A DNA stretch of 64,000 bases, taken from contig CABUPJ010000015.1 in the NCBI GenBank assembly GCA_902493335.1, positions 3,108 to 67,107 on the forward strand, given 5' to 3'. Positions 35,176 through 45,403 of this stretch are shown here, one piece after another (position 1 is the stretch's first letter; each line of letters opens with the position of its first letter). Under the pieces are notes generated by a model. That model saw nothing but the letters and a program-made list of their open reading frames with translations, made no database searches and had not been told where the DNA came from. The DNA comes from an uncultured Porphyromonadaceae bacterium. GTDB lineage: Bacteria > Bacteroidota > Bacteroidia > Bacteroidales > Muribaculaceae. A program made the translations under genes and the position numbers.

Positions 35176-38157
35176 TCATAGTTCTATTTCACGTACAGCC
35201 GAAGCCGGACCATAAACCACGGCCACCACATACTTGCCTTTAGACAGATCTGACAGATCTATCATCATCGGCGCGACATAGTTGACTGCCTTGAGCAATT
35301 TCTCTCCTTTTTCGTCAAATATGCCCACACGGGCAGGCGTCTGGTCGGGAAGAGTCAGACGGATGCCTGTTCGCCGTGGCGTGTATGTCACCCTCATGGA
35401 CTTCAGAGCACGGGCATGGTTCACAGGAAGCGACCACTCATCCGAAGGTTTGAACTTCACATTAACTTTCAGAGTATTGCCTTTCACATTGGCCGGCCTG
35501 ACATAGACAGCCTGTTCAGAGCCGGGATCAGAATAGCTCATGTCAAGAGTCAGGTGAATCGGACGTATCGTAGAACTCAGGTCAAGCTCGAGATTGTTCA
35601 TCGTGAATGTTATCTCAACAGGATCATCGCCAAGCCCACCGTCTACACACATGATATAGCCTTTCAGTCCTTTGACGGCAGGCGACGTAAGTGTCTCCCA
35701 CGGACTCTCAACATCTGAGTCAGAACGAAGTCTGGTGTTGTAGCTGCTTATATAGTAACCGCCTGCACCCTCACGCGTATTGTTGAAATAATATCCTTTA
35801 TCGTTGAGATCGCTCACGTCATCAAGATTCATGTCAGACGGGAATGCTATATATGTCCACTCACCCGGTCTGAACGTGTATTTCAGACTCATTTTCTCAA
35901 CACTCACCAGGCCTGACTTAACCAATACCTGACCTGACGAAAGATTGTCGGCAAATACTGTCATCTCCTTGACGCTCAAAGGACCTTCAAGCTCCACACG
36001 CTCGTCTTTGGCAACAACCACATGATTGGCGACTCTGAACACACACGTATGGACATCGCTGGCAGCCCAAGTCTCGTCACCCGGCTGATATGCCATCACA
36101 GTCACGCGACAGCTGTCTGACGGGATATTGAACACATTGAGTTTATTGCCGTCCTCTATGCGCGCATATTCCTCTCCCTCTGTCAGGACGTATATGACGT
36201 CAAGTCCTGACTCGGCCTCGGCTTCCAGAGGTATAACTATCGGACGACATTCATTGATCGCGACTTCTGAAGTCCAGGTTATCGCCTGAGATTTCTTTAT
36301 CGTGGCCGGATAATAGAAACGCGGAGCGCCTACACAGGCAACATCATTGGTGTTGCCGTCTCCTCCGTTGCCACAGAGAATATACACTTTCGTCAGACCG
36401 TTCAGCTTATAGTCCCATTCGGTGCATACGCGCCAGTCTACATTGCCGGTATTGAGCAGAACAGTGCCGTTAGACGCACTTTTGAGCGCGAAACTTAATT
36501 TGCCTCTCGTGATATTGATGGTCTGACCGCCCACATCCACGACAAAACGGTCATATTTGCTCAAGTCACAAGTCGATTCCACATAGCCGACCGCATGTGT
36601 TCCGAAGCCCTTGGCATACGTGCGGTCTCCGATCTGCAGACTGGAGGTACGGTCGTACGCGATGTCAGCTGTCCAGTGGTCCCAGCCCGTACCGGCTTTG
36701 TAGGTCAGGTCTGACAGATACTCGAAGCTCTCCTGCCCCTGCCGGTAGACGGTAGTCACCGGAGCTTCCAGACCGTCGATGTCATAGGTAAACCGGTGAA
36801 CCACTTCATCTGACGCGTTGAACGGGAACGATACAATTTGCTTCTCGCCCTTCTTCGACGGTTCAAAGTAATCTGTCAGGTCTATTGGGTCAAGAGGCGT
36901 GAGACTGTACGGATTGTCATACAACTGCAGGTCGAGCTGCTTCAGGTCGTGACCTTTTGTATCTATAAGAAAATATGCCATGCGCACCCCTTCGACCGCC
37001 GACGGATATGTCGCAAGCATCTCCACTATAGGCTGGAAATCGGCAGAAAAAGTGATATAGGCCGTAGCAGGCAGATAAGAGTCGTCGCCATATTGGGTCG
37101 CCTCGACCACTATATCGCCTTTAGAGCCATAGACCGCTACCAGCTCATCGCCATTCTCGATGCGGGCAAGATCACGGCCGCTGATAATGCGATAGGAGAT
37201 TCCGCCTCCCGAACTCGCCTCTGCTTCAAGCCGCAGACGGTCGGCATCGACAGGCAGCTGACCGCCCTGCGTGATGAAGCTGACCGTCTGCACCGACTTG
37301 CCGGAGTTGTCCGGCAGCCGGGTATATAGTCTCGACAGAAGAAGATGTGCGTGGTCACCGCCGTTACTGCCGTCAGAAAGAGCCTCAATGTAAAGCGAGT
37401 TTTTATCTGTCATATCTAACTCAAGATCACGGATGCACGGATTCTCGCCTCGGGCAGAATTGGTCTTTGAATACATCTTCTGCCTGACGGCTGCGGATCC
37501 CCCGGTCCACCCTGTGCCATTCCAGATACGGTTGTTCCAGAATGCATAAGTCAGATTGCCGACCGCCTTATCATCCTGTATGCCATATCGGGTCACGAAT
37601 CGTGTGAACGGTCTGTCGAAAATGAACGATACATGTCCCTGCGCGTGGTTAGACACACCTTTATAATAAATTGTGTCGTTCACCGTCATGCGGGTCGGCG
37701 TTGCCGACGGCGGATTTGTATTGTCGACGCTTATGTCGACACGCGGGCTGCGGCCCGACCATCCCGAGACTGCAGTCTGGAATGGATAGTCGCCGAGCCA
37801 CATGAACGCCTCGGTGTAATCTTTGTCAATACACTCCGACAACAGTGTACTTCCGTCAGTGAAATCAACTTTGATGCGGTAAGCGTAGTCACCGGGATTG
37901 AAGTCGATATCGGCCGTCAGATAACGTCCGTCTATCAGTTCATAGTCTGTGGAGGTCGTGTTGTAGCCGTCATACATGCGGTAGCTGTATGACGTCACAG
38001 TCTGTATCTCTTTGCCTTCCAGGTTTATCTCGGCCTTTATCTGTCCATTAGTCCCGTCATTGAAGACACCCAGAAGAGTCATGCTTTGGGCGAAGCCCGT
38101 CACAGATGCAGAAACCAGCATCAGAGCGGACAGCGCATTCCTGAAATTTATATTCAT
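35176..38157 (-). CDS. Secreted protein with two NPCBM-like carbohydrate-binding domains
   Basis: The 993-residue protein has a signal peptide (MNINFRNALSALMLVSASVT). Two NPCBM/NEW2-like modules are visible: about 130-285 (VNDTIYYKGVSNHAQGHVSF; FTRFVTRYGIQDDKAVGNLT) and about 480-620 (GDRTYAKGFGTHAVGYVEST; DRFVVDVGGQT). Both show the 'Y.KG..THA.....' core of the family. The C-terminus (VGIFDEKGEKLLKAVNYVAP ... LSKGKYVVAVVYG) resembles a type IX sorting tail. No catalytic domain was seen. Its ATG overlaps the stop of the giant gene upstream (ATGA), so translation is coupled. It would sit on the surface as a glycan-binding partner of the receptor. Confidence 0.8.
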   Translation of the reverse strand: MNINFRNALSALMLVSASVTGFAQSMTLLGVFNDGTNGQIKAEINLEGKEIQTVTSYSYRMYDGYNTTSTDYELIDGRYLTADIDFNPGDYAYRIKVDFTDGSTLLSECIDKDYTEAFMWLGDYPFQTAVSGWSGRSPRVDISVDNTNPPSATPTRMTVNDTIYYKGVSNHAQGHVSFIFDRPFTRFVTRYGIQDDKAVGNLTYAFWNNRIWNGTGWTGGSAAVRQKMYSKTNSARGENPCIRDLELDMTDKNSLYIEALSDGSNGGDHAHLLLSRLYTRLPDNSGKSVQTVSFITQGGQLPVDADRLRLEAEASSGGGISYRIISGRDLARIENGDELVAVYGSKGDIVVEATQYGDDSYLPATAYITFSADFQPIVEMLATYPSAVEGVRMAYFLIDTKGHDLKQLDLQLYDNPYSLTPLDPIDLTDYFEPSKKGEKQIVSFPFNASDEVVHRFTYDIDGLEAPVTTVYRQGQESFEYLSDLTYKAGTGWDHWTADIAYDRTSSLQIGDRTYAKGFGTHAVGYVESTCDLSKYDRFVVDVGGQTINITRGKLSFALKSASNGTVLLNTGNVDWRVCTEWDYKLNGLTKVYILCGNGGDGNTNDVACVGAPRFYYPATIKKSQAITWTSEVAINECRPIVIPLEAEAESGLDVIYVLTEGEEYARIEDGNKLNVFNIPSDSCRVTVMAYQPGDETWAASDVHTCVFRVANHVVVAKDERVELEGPLSVKEMTVFADNLSSGQVLVKSGLVSVEKMSLKYTFRPGEWTYIAFPSDMNLDDVSDLNDKGYYFNNTREGAGGYYISSYNTRLRSDSDVESPWETLTSPAVKGLKGYIMCVDGGLGDDPVEITFTMNNLELDLSSTIRPIHLTLDMSYSDPGSEQAVYVRPANVKGNTLKVNVKFKPSDEWSLPVNHARALKSMRVTYTPRRTGIRLTLPDQTPARVGIFDEKGEKLLKAVNYVAPMMIDLSDLSKGKYVVAVVYGPASAVREIEL

Positions 38158-41100
38158 TTTACTATGATTTTGACATTGTAATTCTTTGCGTTTTCATTGA
38201 TAGTCACCACATAAGGACCGGCATCAAGCGAGGTCTCAAACTCTTGGTCGGGGGTATAGCACCGCACAATCTGACGACCGGCCATATCATATATAGTCAC
38301 CGTAGCGTCACCCTGAAGACCTGTGACCGTACATGTACCGGCACCGGTATACACACGGTAATGCGGTTTCCCGACAGTCTGGCCAACACCGGTCAGCAGT
38401 CTGTCATCCTCTAATTCCAGTATGAAACGATCCTTGCAGTCGCCCGACTGTTCCACGGCGAATGTATAAGGCTCCGTATCAGAAGCAAGCTCGGTTCTGA
38501 CTCCCGTCATCCTGTCCGTAAGGTATACCCTGAAATCTCTGTCGAAGCCCTGCATCTTGTCGACGCGCAACTGATATTCGCCCGCTGCAGGAAGCTTCAC
38601 GCCTACCGGCACCGTCATCGTCGTGGCCGACTGCCGGCAGTCTATCGACATCGCATTGTCTGAATCGTCGTAAGTATAAATCTGGGCAGCCCGTTCGCTA
38701 AGGCTCCAGAGTTTAACAGCATCCTCGTTTATCTGGTACATGGATGACGCCGTCATGTCTATGCGCAGCATTACCTTATCGGCCTCGTTTCCGCCAGAGT
38801 AGATTCCGAGCTGAACCATTATGTCTTCCTCGGCGTCATAGTAGTCTATGGTCTTTTTCGAGGCAGCCTTTTCTTTGGCGACCGGAGTCACTGTGAATTC
38901 GGCGCCATCTGTCATCGCCTGCACAAAATATGACTGGAACGGATGTATCTGCTGACGCGCGTCATATGTAGTCATATCATATGCCTCATAGTTCATAGTC
39001 ATCGGATTGCAGTGATATACATATCTGGTCACACTCGCCGGATCATATGAAACATTCTGATGCTTGGTCAGATTGATGTTGGCAAGATATGGGTTGCCAA
39101 TCAGATTCCATCCTTCGGCAATCTCGCCGAATCCAGACGGATAATACTCCAGATTATCTATTTTCACCGGTTTGTTCAACAACAGATTGCCGCCGGCTAT
39201 ATCGAGAGTAGACTTCATGTCGGTATCAGTCGTTAGCTCCACATCCTTATCGAGATAGCCGTCAACGAGCACAGCCTCCACATCAAGAGTCGATATGGCT
39301 TCCGTGGCCACATACGTGTTGGCGTCCTCGCCGTTCTTGAGCCTCAGCTCGACGCGCGGCTCAACGTAAAGGTCAAGTGTAAGCTCGTCAGTCTTTGCGC
39401 CCACCACATTAACCGTCAGACGATTAAGGGCCATACGGTTTATACGGTCCATATCTATGTCGATATAATAAGTGCTCTCAGGCACAGACATGTCTATCTG
39501 CGGGTTCTCGATGCGCGCATAACCGCTCTCCTTGACCGTGAGAGACAGATTCTCATCAGCGCCGCCACTGAGCACGCGAACAGTCACAGGGATGCGGTTG
39601 ACACCGTCTTCAAGCATCAGACGTTCGCCGCTCGCCGCGCCGTTACCGAACGCGACCGACACATTAACCGGTCGACGCGAAGCCGAGGGTGACATATAGA
39701 ACATAACTTCACTCGCATTTGCCATCAAAGCATAGGGCGTTATGAAGTCGGCAACGCCGTCTTCGGCGGCCACGCCGTTTACCAAGGTCGTCATCGGTTC
39801 GGAGGTGCCAAGCTGACGGATACCCATAGTCAGAGAATCGCCAGCCACGATACTCGGATGGCGATAGCTGACTGACAGCGTATCAGTCGCGGCAACTGCC
39901 CCGGCGGCACCATATACAACAGTGTAAAACTCACGGTTGAGTGGCACAAGCTCACTTGTGCGGCTGTTGAAGAAGTTATACGGTGTCCCGGTGAACGTCG
40001 ACACGTAAGCGCTTCTCGTTTTACCTGACGGGAATGTGATTGCTATCGGACTCTCATCGGCCGTCGACAGACACACGGCACGTGAATCAAACGGAACTAT
40101 AGACGGATGTTTTTCAGTCACATTACCGTACTTTTTCATCGGCATATAGCCTGACGTCTCCTGGAGATTGCCGTTGCTGTCATAATCATCCATTGTGATA
40201 TAGGCAACCAATGATGTATCATTGAGCAGTGTACGGCGGTGCATATACTTCACGACCTCATCCTGCGTAAGCGACCGGTTGAAAGCAAGAACCTGATCGA
40301 AAGCACCGGAGAACCACCTGTCGCCGTCGCGGTTCTGGCCGAGCATGAGACCGGAATATACACGCCCTTTGTTCATCGTACGTGTCACCCACGCCCTCAT
40401 ACCGTTAAGATAATAGTCCATTCCGTCGGGGCGTGCCACAATGGCGACATGTATCCATTTACCCAGATCGTTCTGTGTCACGCCGAGATTGGTCCGCTGG
40501 TTCCAGCTCCAGCTCTCCTCATTCCAGTGACAGCGCAGATTGCCGTCCTGAAGATGAATACCGGTAGCTACAGACGGGCTCGCGCTGCGGAAGAATATCA
40601 GAGGCTTGGTCCCGCTCAGCACAGACGCGCTGTCAATGCGCACCCATCCCATCAGTGTCACAGTATTGCTATTGTTCAGACGCGAGAAATCAGTACCGTT
40701 ACCTACGGTGATGCCACCGTTGACAAGTGCTACAGAATTTCCTATTTCACGGGGTGATATACGGTTTATGACATCAATCGGCATCGGTATCATCCTCTCG
40801 TCACTGCCACGCAGACGAGTCGATTTGCGTTCGTTCAGTTTGCCAAGCCTGCTCATGTCCACGGTAAGGTCTGTCTCGGCCACGCCTCGCTTGAAATACA
40901 GCGGCTCGGTAGCCTGTATAAGCAAGCTGTCAGATGTCATCCTGTAGCCGTCGACAGGTTCCTTGAGATTTTCGAGCAATCGTGCCGTAACGTGGTATGA
41001 AGTCTTCGTATCATCGAACACTTCAAATTCGCCCGATTCGTCAACGCCTTCTATGCTCAGCTCTATCGCCGGTTTTATCGACACGACCATAAGCTTACGG

Positions 41101-44100
41101 TCTACGATTGACCTGAGTTCAGGCACACGCATACCAAGCGAACCTTTTGAAGTGTCGCCTTTGAGCTCGCCGACAAGCAGCCAGCGCGATTTCGACGCAT
41201 TGGGGTCGCAGGTATAGAGACGGTATTTTTTCTCCATATTGAAGCTCTCGCCCAAAGGATAGAACTCCACATCAACCGAATCAGACAAGGCCGTGCGGTC
41301 AAACGGATGTATGCAGTATCCCGTAGACGCCACGTCATAATACCTGTAGTCAAGGTTATCGTTATCCGAAGTCCAGTCATCCGTATCATATGCATACACC
41401 CCGACCGCTCCGGGCGCCGTGGTCATGCCCAGTCTCATGATATCGCCTTCACGTGACGAAAACAATTTCTCGCCCGACTCCATTTCTTCGTACGATGCCG
41501 CACGGGCACTGACGGGCACGAGCATCTTGACATGTGACACAACGGCACGCGTACGTGACATCGGAGTGCGACGCGAGAATGTCTCCGTATCTCCTTCAAG
41601 ATTGTCACCGTTGAAGTCATAGTATGCCACAAGTCCGTCACGGTCTTCGGTATTGACCGAATACATCTCGCGGCGTATTTCCTCGACAGGAAGTTCGCGG
41701 CTCCATATCTTCAGCTCATCGACAGCAGCCTCGAGAGTTCCGCGTTCTATGGCATCGCCGAAAAGCGAGAGGGGCACACTGTTGTTCAGTGTGGCTTCTG
41801 GAAGTTTGCGGGATGCCGAACCTGTCAGATTGCCGTTTACATAAAGACATATGTTGCCGTCGCGTTTATGTGTCACTGCTATGTGCGACCACTTGCCATA
41901 AGTAACACTGCCACCGTCGACAGTCCACTCCTGTTCTATTGTTGTCTCATATGTCGGCTGGCTGAACTTGTTGCGCGGCGAATAGCGGAATTTCAGATTA
42001 CCTCCTTCAAGGAACATAACAAATCCTTTCGCATCACTGCCGTATACATGCTGGCGGTTGCACAGTATCACACCGTCGTTCTCGGGTCTTATCCACATGT
42101 CTATAGTGAAATCATCAAAGAAATAGTCAGTATAACCTATATCAAGACGTCCTTGTCCGTCAGAATAGATAGCATTGCCACCACGGCGCTCTATGATCTG
42201 CGATTCTGTCTCTCCGACGGTAAATTCAGCCGATGTGGTCGATACATCAGGAGATTCGCGCAGGGTCAGCTTCAGCTGTACTTTGTCGCCGGCGCTGAGA
42301 CGACGCGTCAGATACTGGTAAGGATTGTCAATCTTCTCGCCGTTAACGGTCCACTCGTAGTAATAATATAACGGTATCGTCCAGTAGGTGTCTATGCCGA
42401 TAGTGCGGCGTCCATCCTTGTGTGACAGTTCCTTCAGAGCAAATCCGTCTCTGAAATATCGGTCTGACGGATGCTCCAGGTCTGCCACCCACACTCCGCG
42501 GCCATAGTCTGAGAAGACCATCTCCTGCGTGGTGTAATTGATTGAGACATGGCAGTCACCTATTTTGCCGGGATTATAGCCTTTGACCCAGTAACGCCAC
42601 GTGTCGCTACCGTTTTCAAGTATGTAGATACTTGCATTACCGCCGTTGATGAAATAAAGGTCGCCGCTGCCTTCATGGAAGATAAGCTGGCCACAGTCTA
42701 TGGCGGGAAGACCAGTCCCTGCTTCCTCGAAACGACTTTCATTCACATAGTAACGAAGCACTTTGCCACGGACACCGACATAGAGTATGTCACTGTTGTC
42801 GGGATCCCCCGCTATGCGGCTGTTGGTGAACTTTGCCGGAACACCGTTGAACAGCACCGGCTCGAACGTGTTGCCGTTGTCGGTCGACCTGAAAATCTGA
42901 TGGTCCATATTCACGCAGTATATGGTACAACGGCCTTTGTCACGGCACAACGCCAGATTGTTTATATGATTAAGAGCCTTGGCCATGGGATAGCCTTCTG
43001 TTCCGTTCGTACCCGGAGACAGCTGAATGGCGCTCCGCCCTATGTCGTCGATGCGGAAAAGTGTGCGCATCGAGTTCTGCGGATACGACTTGACCATATA
43101 CCATGAGCCGGTAACCACATCAGCCACATTATAACGCGCAAACCAGCTGCTCATCGGCAGGCTCTCGTCGAAACCGCCACTGCCGCCTCCGCCGGAATAC
43201 AGACCTATATTGGTATAGGGGTTAAAGCTCGCCTCCGAACCCTCGTAGCCACGCCAGTGACCCCATCGGCCATAACGCCACGTCTGTACGTCGATATCCT
43301 GTGTATTGCCAATCATCGCCTGGTCGCCGAACTCATTGACAGCCACATAATAATACATCATGTTACCCATATTGCCACCTATGTTCACCCATGTATTGTT
43401 CGTGAGATCCTTGTCAAGCATCAGCATACCTGCATCCGAACCACGGAACTGACGGCCCGACTTATGCGACAGCACGAAGTGGTTATCGCACGAGTGACGC
43501 GCATTTGTCACCGCATACCACGCACCGTCAATTTCACTGCGAAGACGGGCGCCCCAGTGCTGATGATAGAATGTCTTGCCGCCGTCAGTTGTAAAACCGC
43601 CGCACATCGAGACACCATACATATAATCAGGGTCTGCATAGTTCACGCCGAAGCCTCCGAGCCAGCTTCCGGGCGGGTCATTGAAGTGACCGAATATGGC
43701 TGCGCCCAGCGGGGCGGTATCACCTTCGGAAAGAGTAATCCAGGTCTTGCCGCCGTCCGACGTACGATACAGACCTTGATACTGCGGACTGCGGCTCGTC
43801 ATAAACCACATGCACTTGGAATCCCACGGACTGACACATAGAAAACCGGGGTTAGCCGCACGCAACGGAAATACTCCCGTATTGTCAGGATAATCCTCAG
43901 GATGCCGCACGGCTATACTGTCGCGGTCATATACCGTGAAATGCATTTTCTTCAGATTATACGTCCTCACACCATTAACGATAATGCTCTTGGCGCCGTC
44001 ATCGAAGTAATATATCGATCGTGAGGTCGGAAGGTAAATTTTATTGCGGTCAAAACGGTCAAAAGCGACCTCCTGAAACCATCCGCCCCTGTAACCGTTG

Positions 44101-45062
44101 TCAGGATGCACGTCCTTGATCGAGTCAGGCACAACAAGCTGTGTCCATGTCTTACACGTATCCTCGCTTATATACACCTGACTGCCCCAGCCGCCGCTTG
44201 TACAGCCTATAAATTTAAGATTACCCTCGGCATCGCGGAAACAGTGACCCCGTTTGAAACTGCGCGACTGTCCGCCCACTATCTTGCGCCATGTGTCGCC
44301 ACCGTCTGACGTTTCATATACTGCACCGCTCGACATGAAGCCAAACACATGGTTGAAATCATCGGGGTCTACAGGTATCGAGTAACCCACGACAGCGCCA
44401 CGGTCGGCACGGACAGGTATATTGTCTGTAATACACCGCCACGTCTTGCCGCAGTCACCGGTCACGAAAATACCCGCACGCTCGGGAATAGCATACAGCG
44501 AATCAGGATTCTCAGGATGAAGCGCGGCCCAATGCATTCGGCCCGACGATGGCCTGTGTTCAACAGCCCGGAAGTATCCGGGGTTTCGGATACCCTGCTT
44601 GCGGTCATCGGCATTATACACAATCTTCGGCCATGTCTTGTTGAGAATATCTTCAGGCACAACCTTCGCAATAGCCATCACAGCTTTCTCGTCATAGGCG
44701 GTGTCGATAAACTGGTAGAGCGAGTCTCCGCCTGCTGAACGTCCGTAGGCCGGAAGCCATTGCTTGGCATAAGCTATATAGCCCTCCTTTTTCTTTGCCG
44801 AAGCTTTGTCTTTGACCGCTGTGTTCATGATCGCCACAATTTCCTGAGGCGACCAGCCGTCAGCGGCCAGTTTCATATACACTTCGTCTCTCAATAAATC
44901 TTCCATCTTCACATCAGTGAAAACGGAGTCAGGCAACGCCTTTAGGACCTCCGTCGGATTCGGACGGCCTTTCAGCGACGAGCCTTTGTCGGTTTTCGCA
45001 TAGCTGTGTAAAAACACTATGCCGACCAGCAAAAGTGTGGCCGTTAATAGACTTTTACTCAT
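38154..45062 (-). CDS. Giant secreted Asp-box beta-propeller / LamG surface protein
   Basis: The 2302-residue protein has a signal peptide (MSKSLLTATLLLVGIVFLHS). Residues about 160-870 form a beta-propeller-like region with Asp-box (BNR) repeats: VTGDCGKTW, YETSDGGDTW, YISEDTCKTW, YRTSDGGKTW, TTDGGKTF and FRSTDNGNTF. Two LamG/concanavalin-like domains follow at about 960-1150 (FTIDMWIRPENDGVI; GKWSHIAVTHKRDGNICLYV) and 1440-1630 (VTLMGWVRIDSASV; KWIHVAIVARPDGMDYYLNG). Near the end are GWNLIGNPYLANINL and a tail with TIYDMAGRQIVR ... VVTINENAKNYNVKIIVK, a type IX sorting signal. Asp-boxes occur in sialidases, GH74 enzymes and sortilins; no catalytic residues could be assigned. It heads the three-gene receptor operon. 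Confidence 0.82.
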   Translation of the reverse strand: MSKSLLTATLLLVGIVFLHSYAKTDKGSSLKGRPNPTEVLKALPDSVFTDVKMEDLLRDEVYMKLAADGWSPQEIVAIMNTAVKDKASAKKKEGYIAYAKQWLPAYGRSAGGDSLYQFIDTAYDEKAVMAIAKVVPEDILNKTWPKIVYNADDRKQGIRNPGYFRAVEHRPSSGRMHWAALHPENPDSLYAIPERAGIFVTGDCGKTWRCITDNIPVRADRGAVVGYSIPVDPDDFNHVFGFMSSGAVYETSDGGDTWRKIVGGQSRSFKRGHCFRDAEGNLKFIGCTSGGWGSQVYISEDTCKTWTQLVVPDSIKDVHPDNGYRGGWFQEVAFDRFDRNKIYLPTSRSIYYFDDGAKSIIVNGVRTYNLKKMHFTVYDRDSIAVRHPEDYPDNTGVFPLRAANPGFLCVSPWDSKCMWFMTSRSPQYQGLYRTSDGGKTWITLSEGDTAPLGAAIFGHFNDPPGSWLGGFGVNYADPDYMYGVSMCGGFTTDGGKTFYHQHWGARLRSEIDGAWYAVTNARHSCDNHFVLSHKSGRQFRGSDAGMLMLDKDLTNNTWVNIGGNMGNMMYYYVAVNEFGDQAMIGNTQDIDVQTWRYGRWGHWRGYEGSEASFNPYTNIGLYSGGGGSGGFDESLPMSSWFARYNVADVVTGSWYMVKSYPQNSMRTLFRIDDIGRSAIQLSPGTNGTEGYPMAKALNHINNLALCRDKGRCTIYCVNMDHQIFRSTDNGNTFEPVLFNGVPAKFTNSRIAGDPDNSDILYVGVRGKVLRYYVNESRFEEAGTGLPAIDCGQLIFHEGSGDLYFINGGNASIYILENGSDTWRYWVKGYNPGKIGDCHVSINYTTQEMVFSDYGRGVWVADLEHPSDRYFRDGFALKELSHKDGRRTIGIDTYWTIPLYYYYEWTVNGEKIDNPYQYLTRRLSAGDKVQLKLTLRESPDVSTTSAEFTVGETESQIIERRGGNAIYSDGQGRLDIGYTDYFFDDFTIDMWIRPENDGVILCNRQHVYGSDAKGFVMFLEGGNLKFRYSPRNKFSQPTYETTIEQEWTVDGGSVTYGKWSHIAVTHKRDGNICLYVNGNLTGSASRKLPEATLNNSVPLSLFGDAIERGTLEAAVDELKIWSRELPVEEIRREMYSVNTEDRDGLVAYYDFNGDNLEGDTETFSRRTPMSRTRAVVSHVKMLVPVSARAASYEEMESGEKLFSSREGDIMRLGMTTAPGAVGVYAYDTDDWTSDNDNLDYRYYDVASTGYCIHPFDRTALSDSVDVEFYPLGESFNMEKKYRLYTCDPNASKSRWLLVGELKGDTSKGSLGMRVPELRSIVDRKLMVVSIKPAIELSIEGVDESGEFEVFDDTKTSYHVTARLLENLKEPVDGYRMTSDSLLIQATEPLYFKRGVAETDLTVDMSRLGKLNERKSTRLRGSDERMIPMPIDVINRISPREIGNSVALVNGGITVGNGTDFSRLNNSNTVTLMGWVRIDSASVLSGTKPLIFFRSASPSVATGIHLQDGNLRCHWNEESWSWNQRTNLGVTQNDLGKWIHVAIVARPDGMDYYLNGMRAWVTRTMNKGRVYSGLMLGQNRDGDRWFSGAFDQVLAFNRSLTQDEVVKYMHRRTLLNDTSLVAYITMDDYDSNGNLQETSGYMPMKKYGNVTEKHPSIVPFDSRAVCLSTADESPIAITFPSGKTRSAYVSTFTGTPYNFFNSRTSELVPLNREFYTVVYGAAGAVAATDTLSVSYRHPSIVAGDSLTMGIRQLGTSEPMTTLVNGVAAEDGVADFITPYALMANASEVMFYMSPSASRRPVNVSVAFGNGAASGERLMLEDGVNRIPVTVRVLSGGADENLSLTVKESGYARIENPQIDMSVPESTYYIDIDMDRINRMALNRLTVNVVGAKTDELTLDLYVEPRVELRLKNGEDANTYVATEAISTLDVEAVLVDGYLDKDVELTTDTDMKSTLDIAGGNLLLNKPVKIDNLEYYPSGFGEIAEGWNLIGNPYLANINLTKHQNVSYDPASVTRYVYHCNPMTMNYEAYDMTTYDARQQIHPFQSYFVQAMTDGAEFTVTPVAKEKAASKKTIDYYDAEEDIMVQLGIYSGGNEADKVMLRIDMTASSMYQINEDAVKLWSLSERAAQIYTYDDSDNAMSIDCRQSATTMTVPVGVKLPAAGEYQLRVDKMQGFDRDFRVYLTDRMTGVRTELASDTEPYTFAVEQSGDCKDRFILELEDDRLLTGVGQTVGKPHYRVYTGAGTCTVTGLQGDATVTIYDMAGRQIVRCYTPDQEFETSLDAGPYVVTINENAKNYNVKIIVK

Positions 45063-45259
45063 TTTTTCAGATATGGATTATTGTTTATGTTAAGTTTTGT
45101 CAATAGGAAACCCTGCGGACAACCACATCCCGCATATAAAGTGCAAATCATATAATCAGCTGTAGAGCTGCACGGTAATAGGAACTCATCACCCATAATG
45201 ACACAGTTTCTGTTGCCTGGTTAGATATTAGAAATATTAACACATCAGCTAAAGCGCCG

Positions 45260-45291
45260 CAAAATTACGTAAAAAATTCTAAACTCTCAAA
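45260..45291 (-). promoter_or_regulatory. Promoter of the receptor operon (TTTG-N20-TAATTTTG)
   Basis: On the minus strand TTTG (45291-45288), a 20-base spacer and TAATTTTG (45267-45260) make a full consensus promoter. Transcription would start near 45253, leaving a leader of about 190 bases before the ATG at 45062. The leader holds a small CAGCT-CTAC-AGCTG hairpin but no gene. Confidence 0.7.
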
Positions 45292-45339
45292 TTTTCACAG
45301 CGGTTATGTCCGGTTATGCCTGATATTCTGCATATAACG

Positions 45340-45377
45340 AAGCAGGGCGGTCTGAAATCAGACCGCCCTGCTTGTTT
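45340..45377 (-). terminator. Perfect 16-bp inverted repeat, terminator of the 45404 gene
   Basis: AAGCAGGGCGGTCTGA (45340-45355) and its exact complement (45358-45373) are separated only by AA. It lies 31 bases past the stop of the 45404 gene and separates it from the receptor operon promoter. A T run is present only on the plus side. Confidence 0.7.
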
Positions 45378-45403
45378 TATAGGCTTAAAATATATTCAGT
45401 TTT

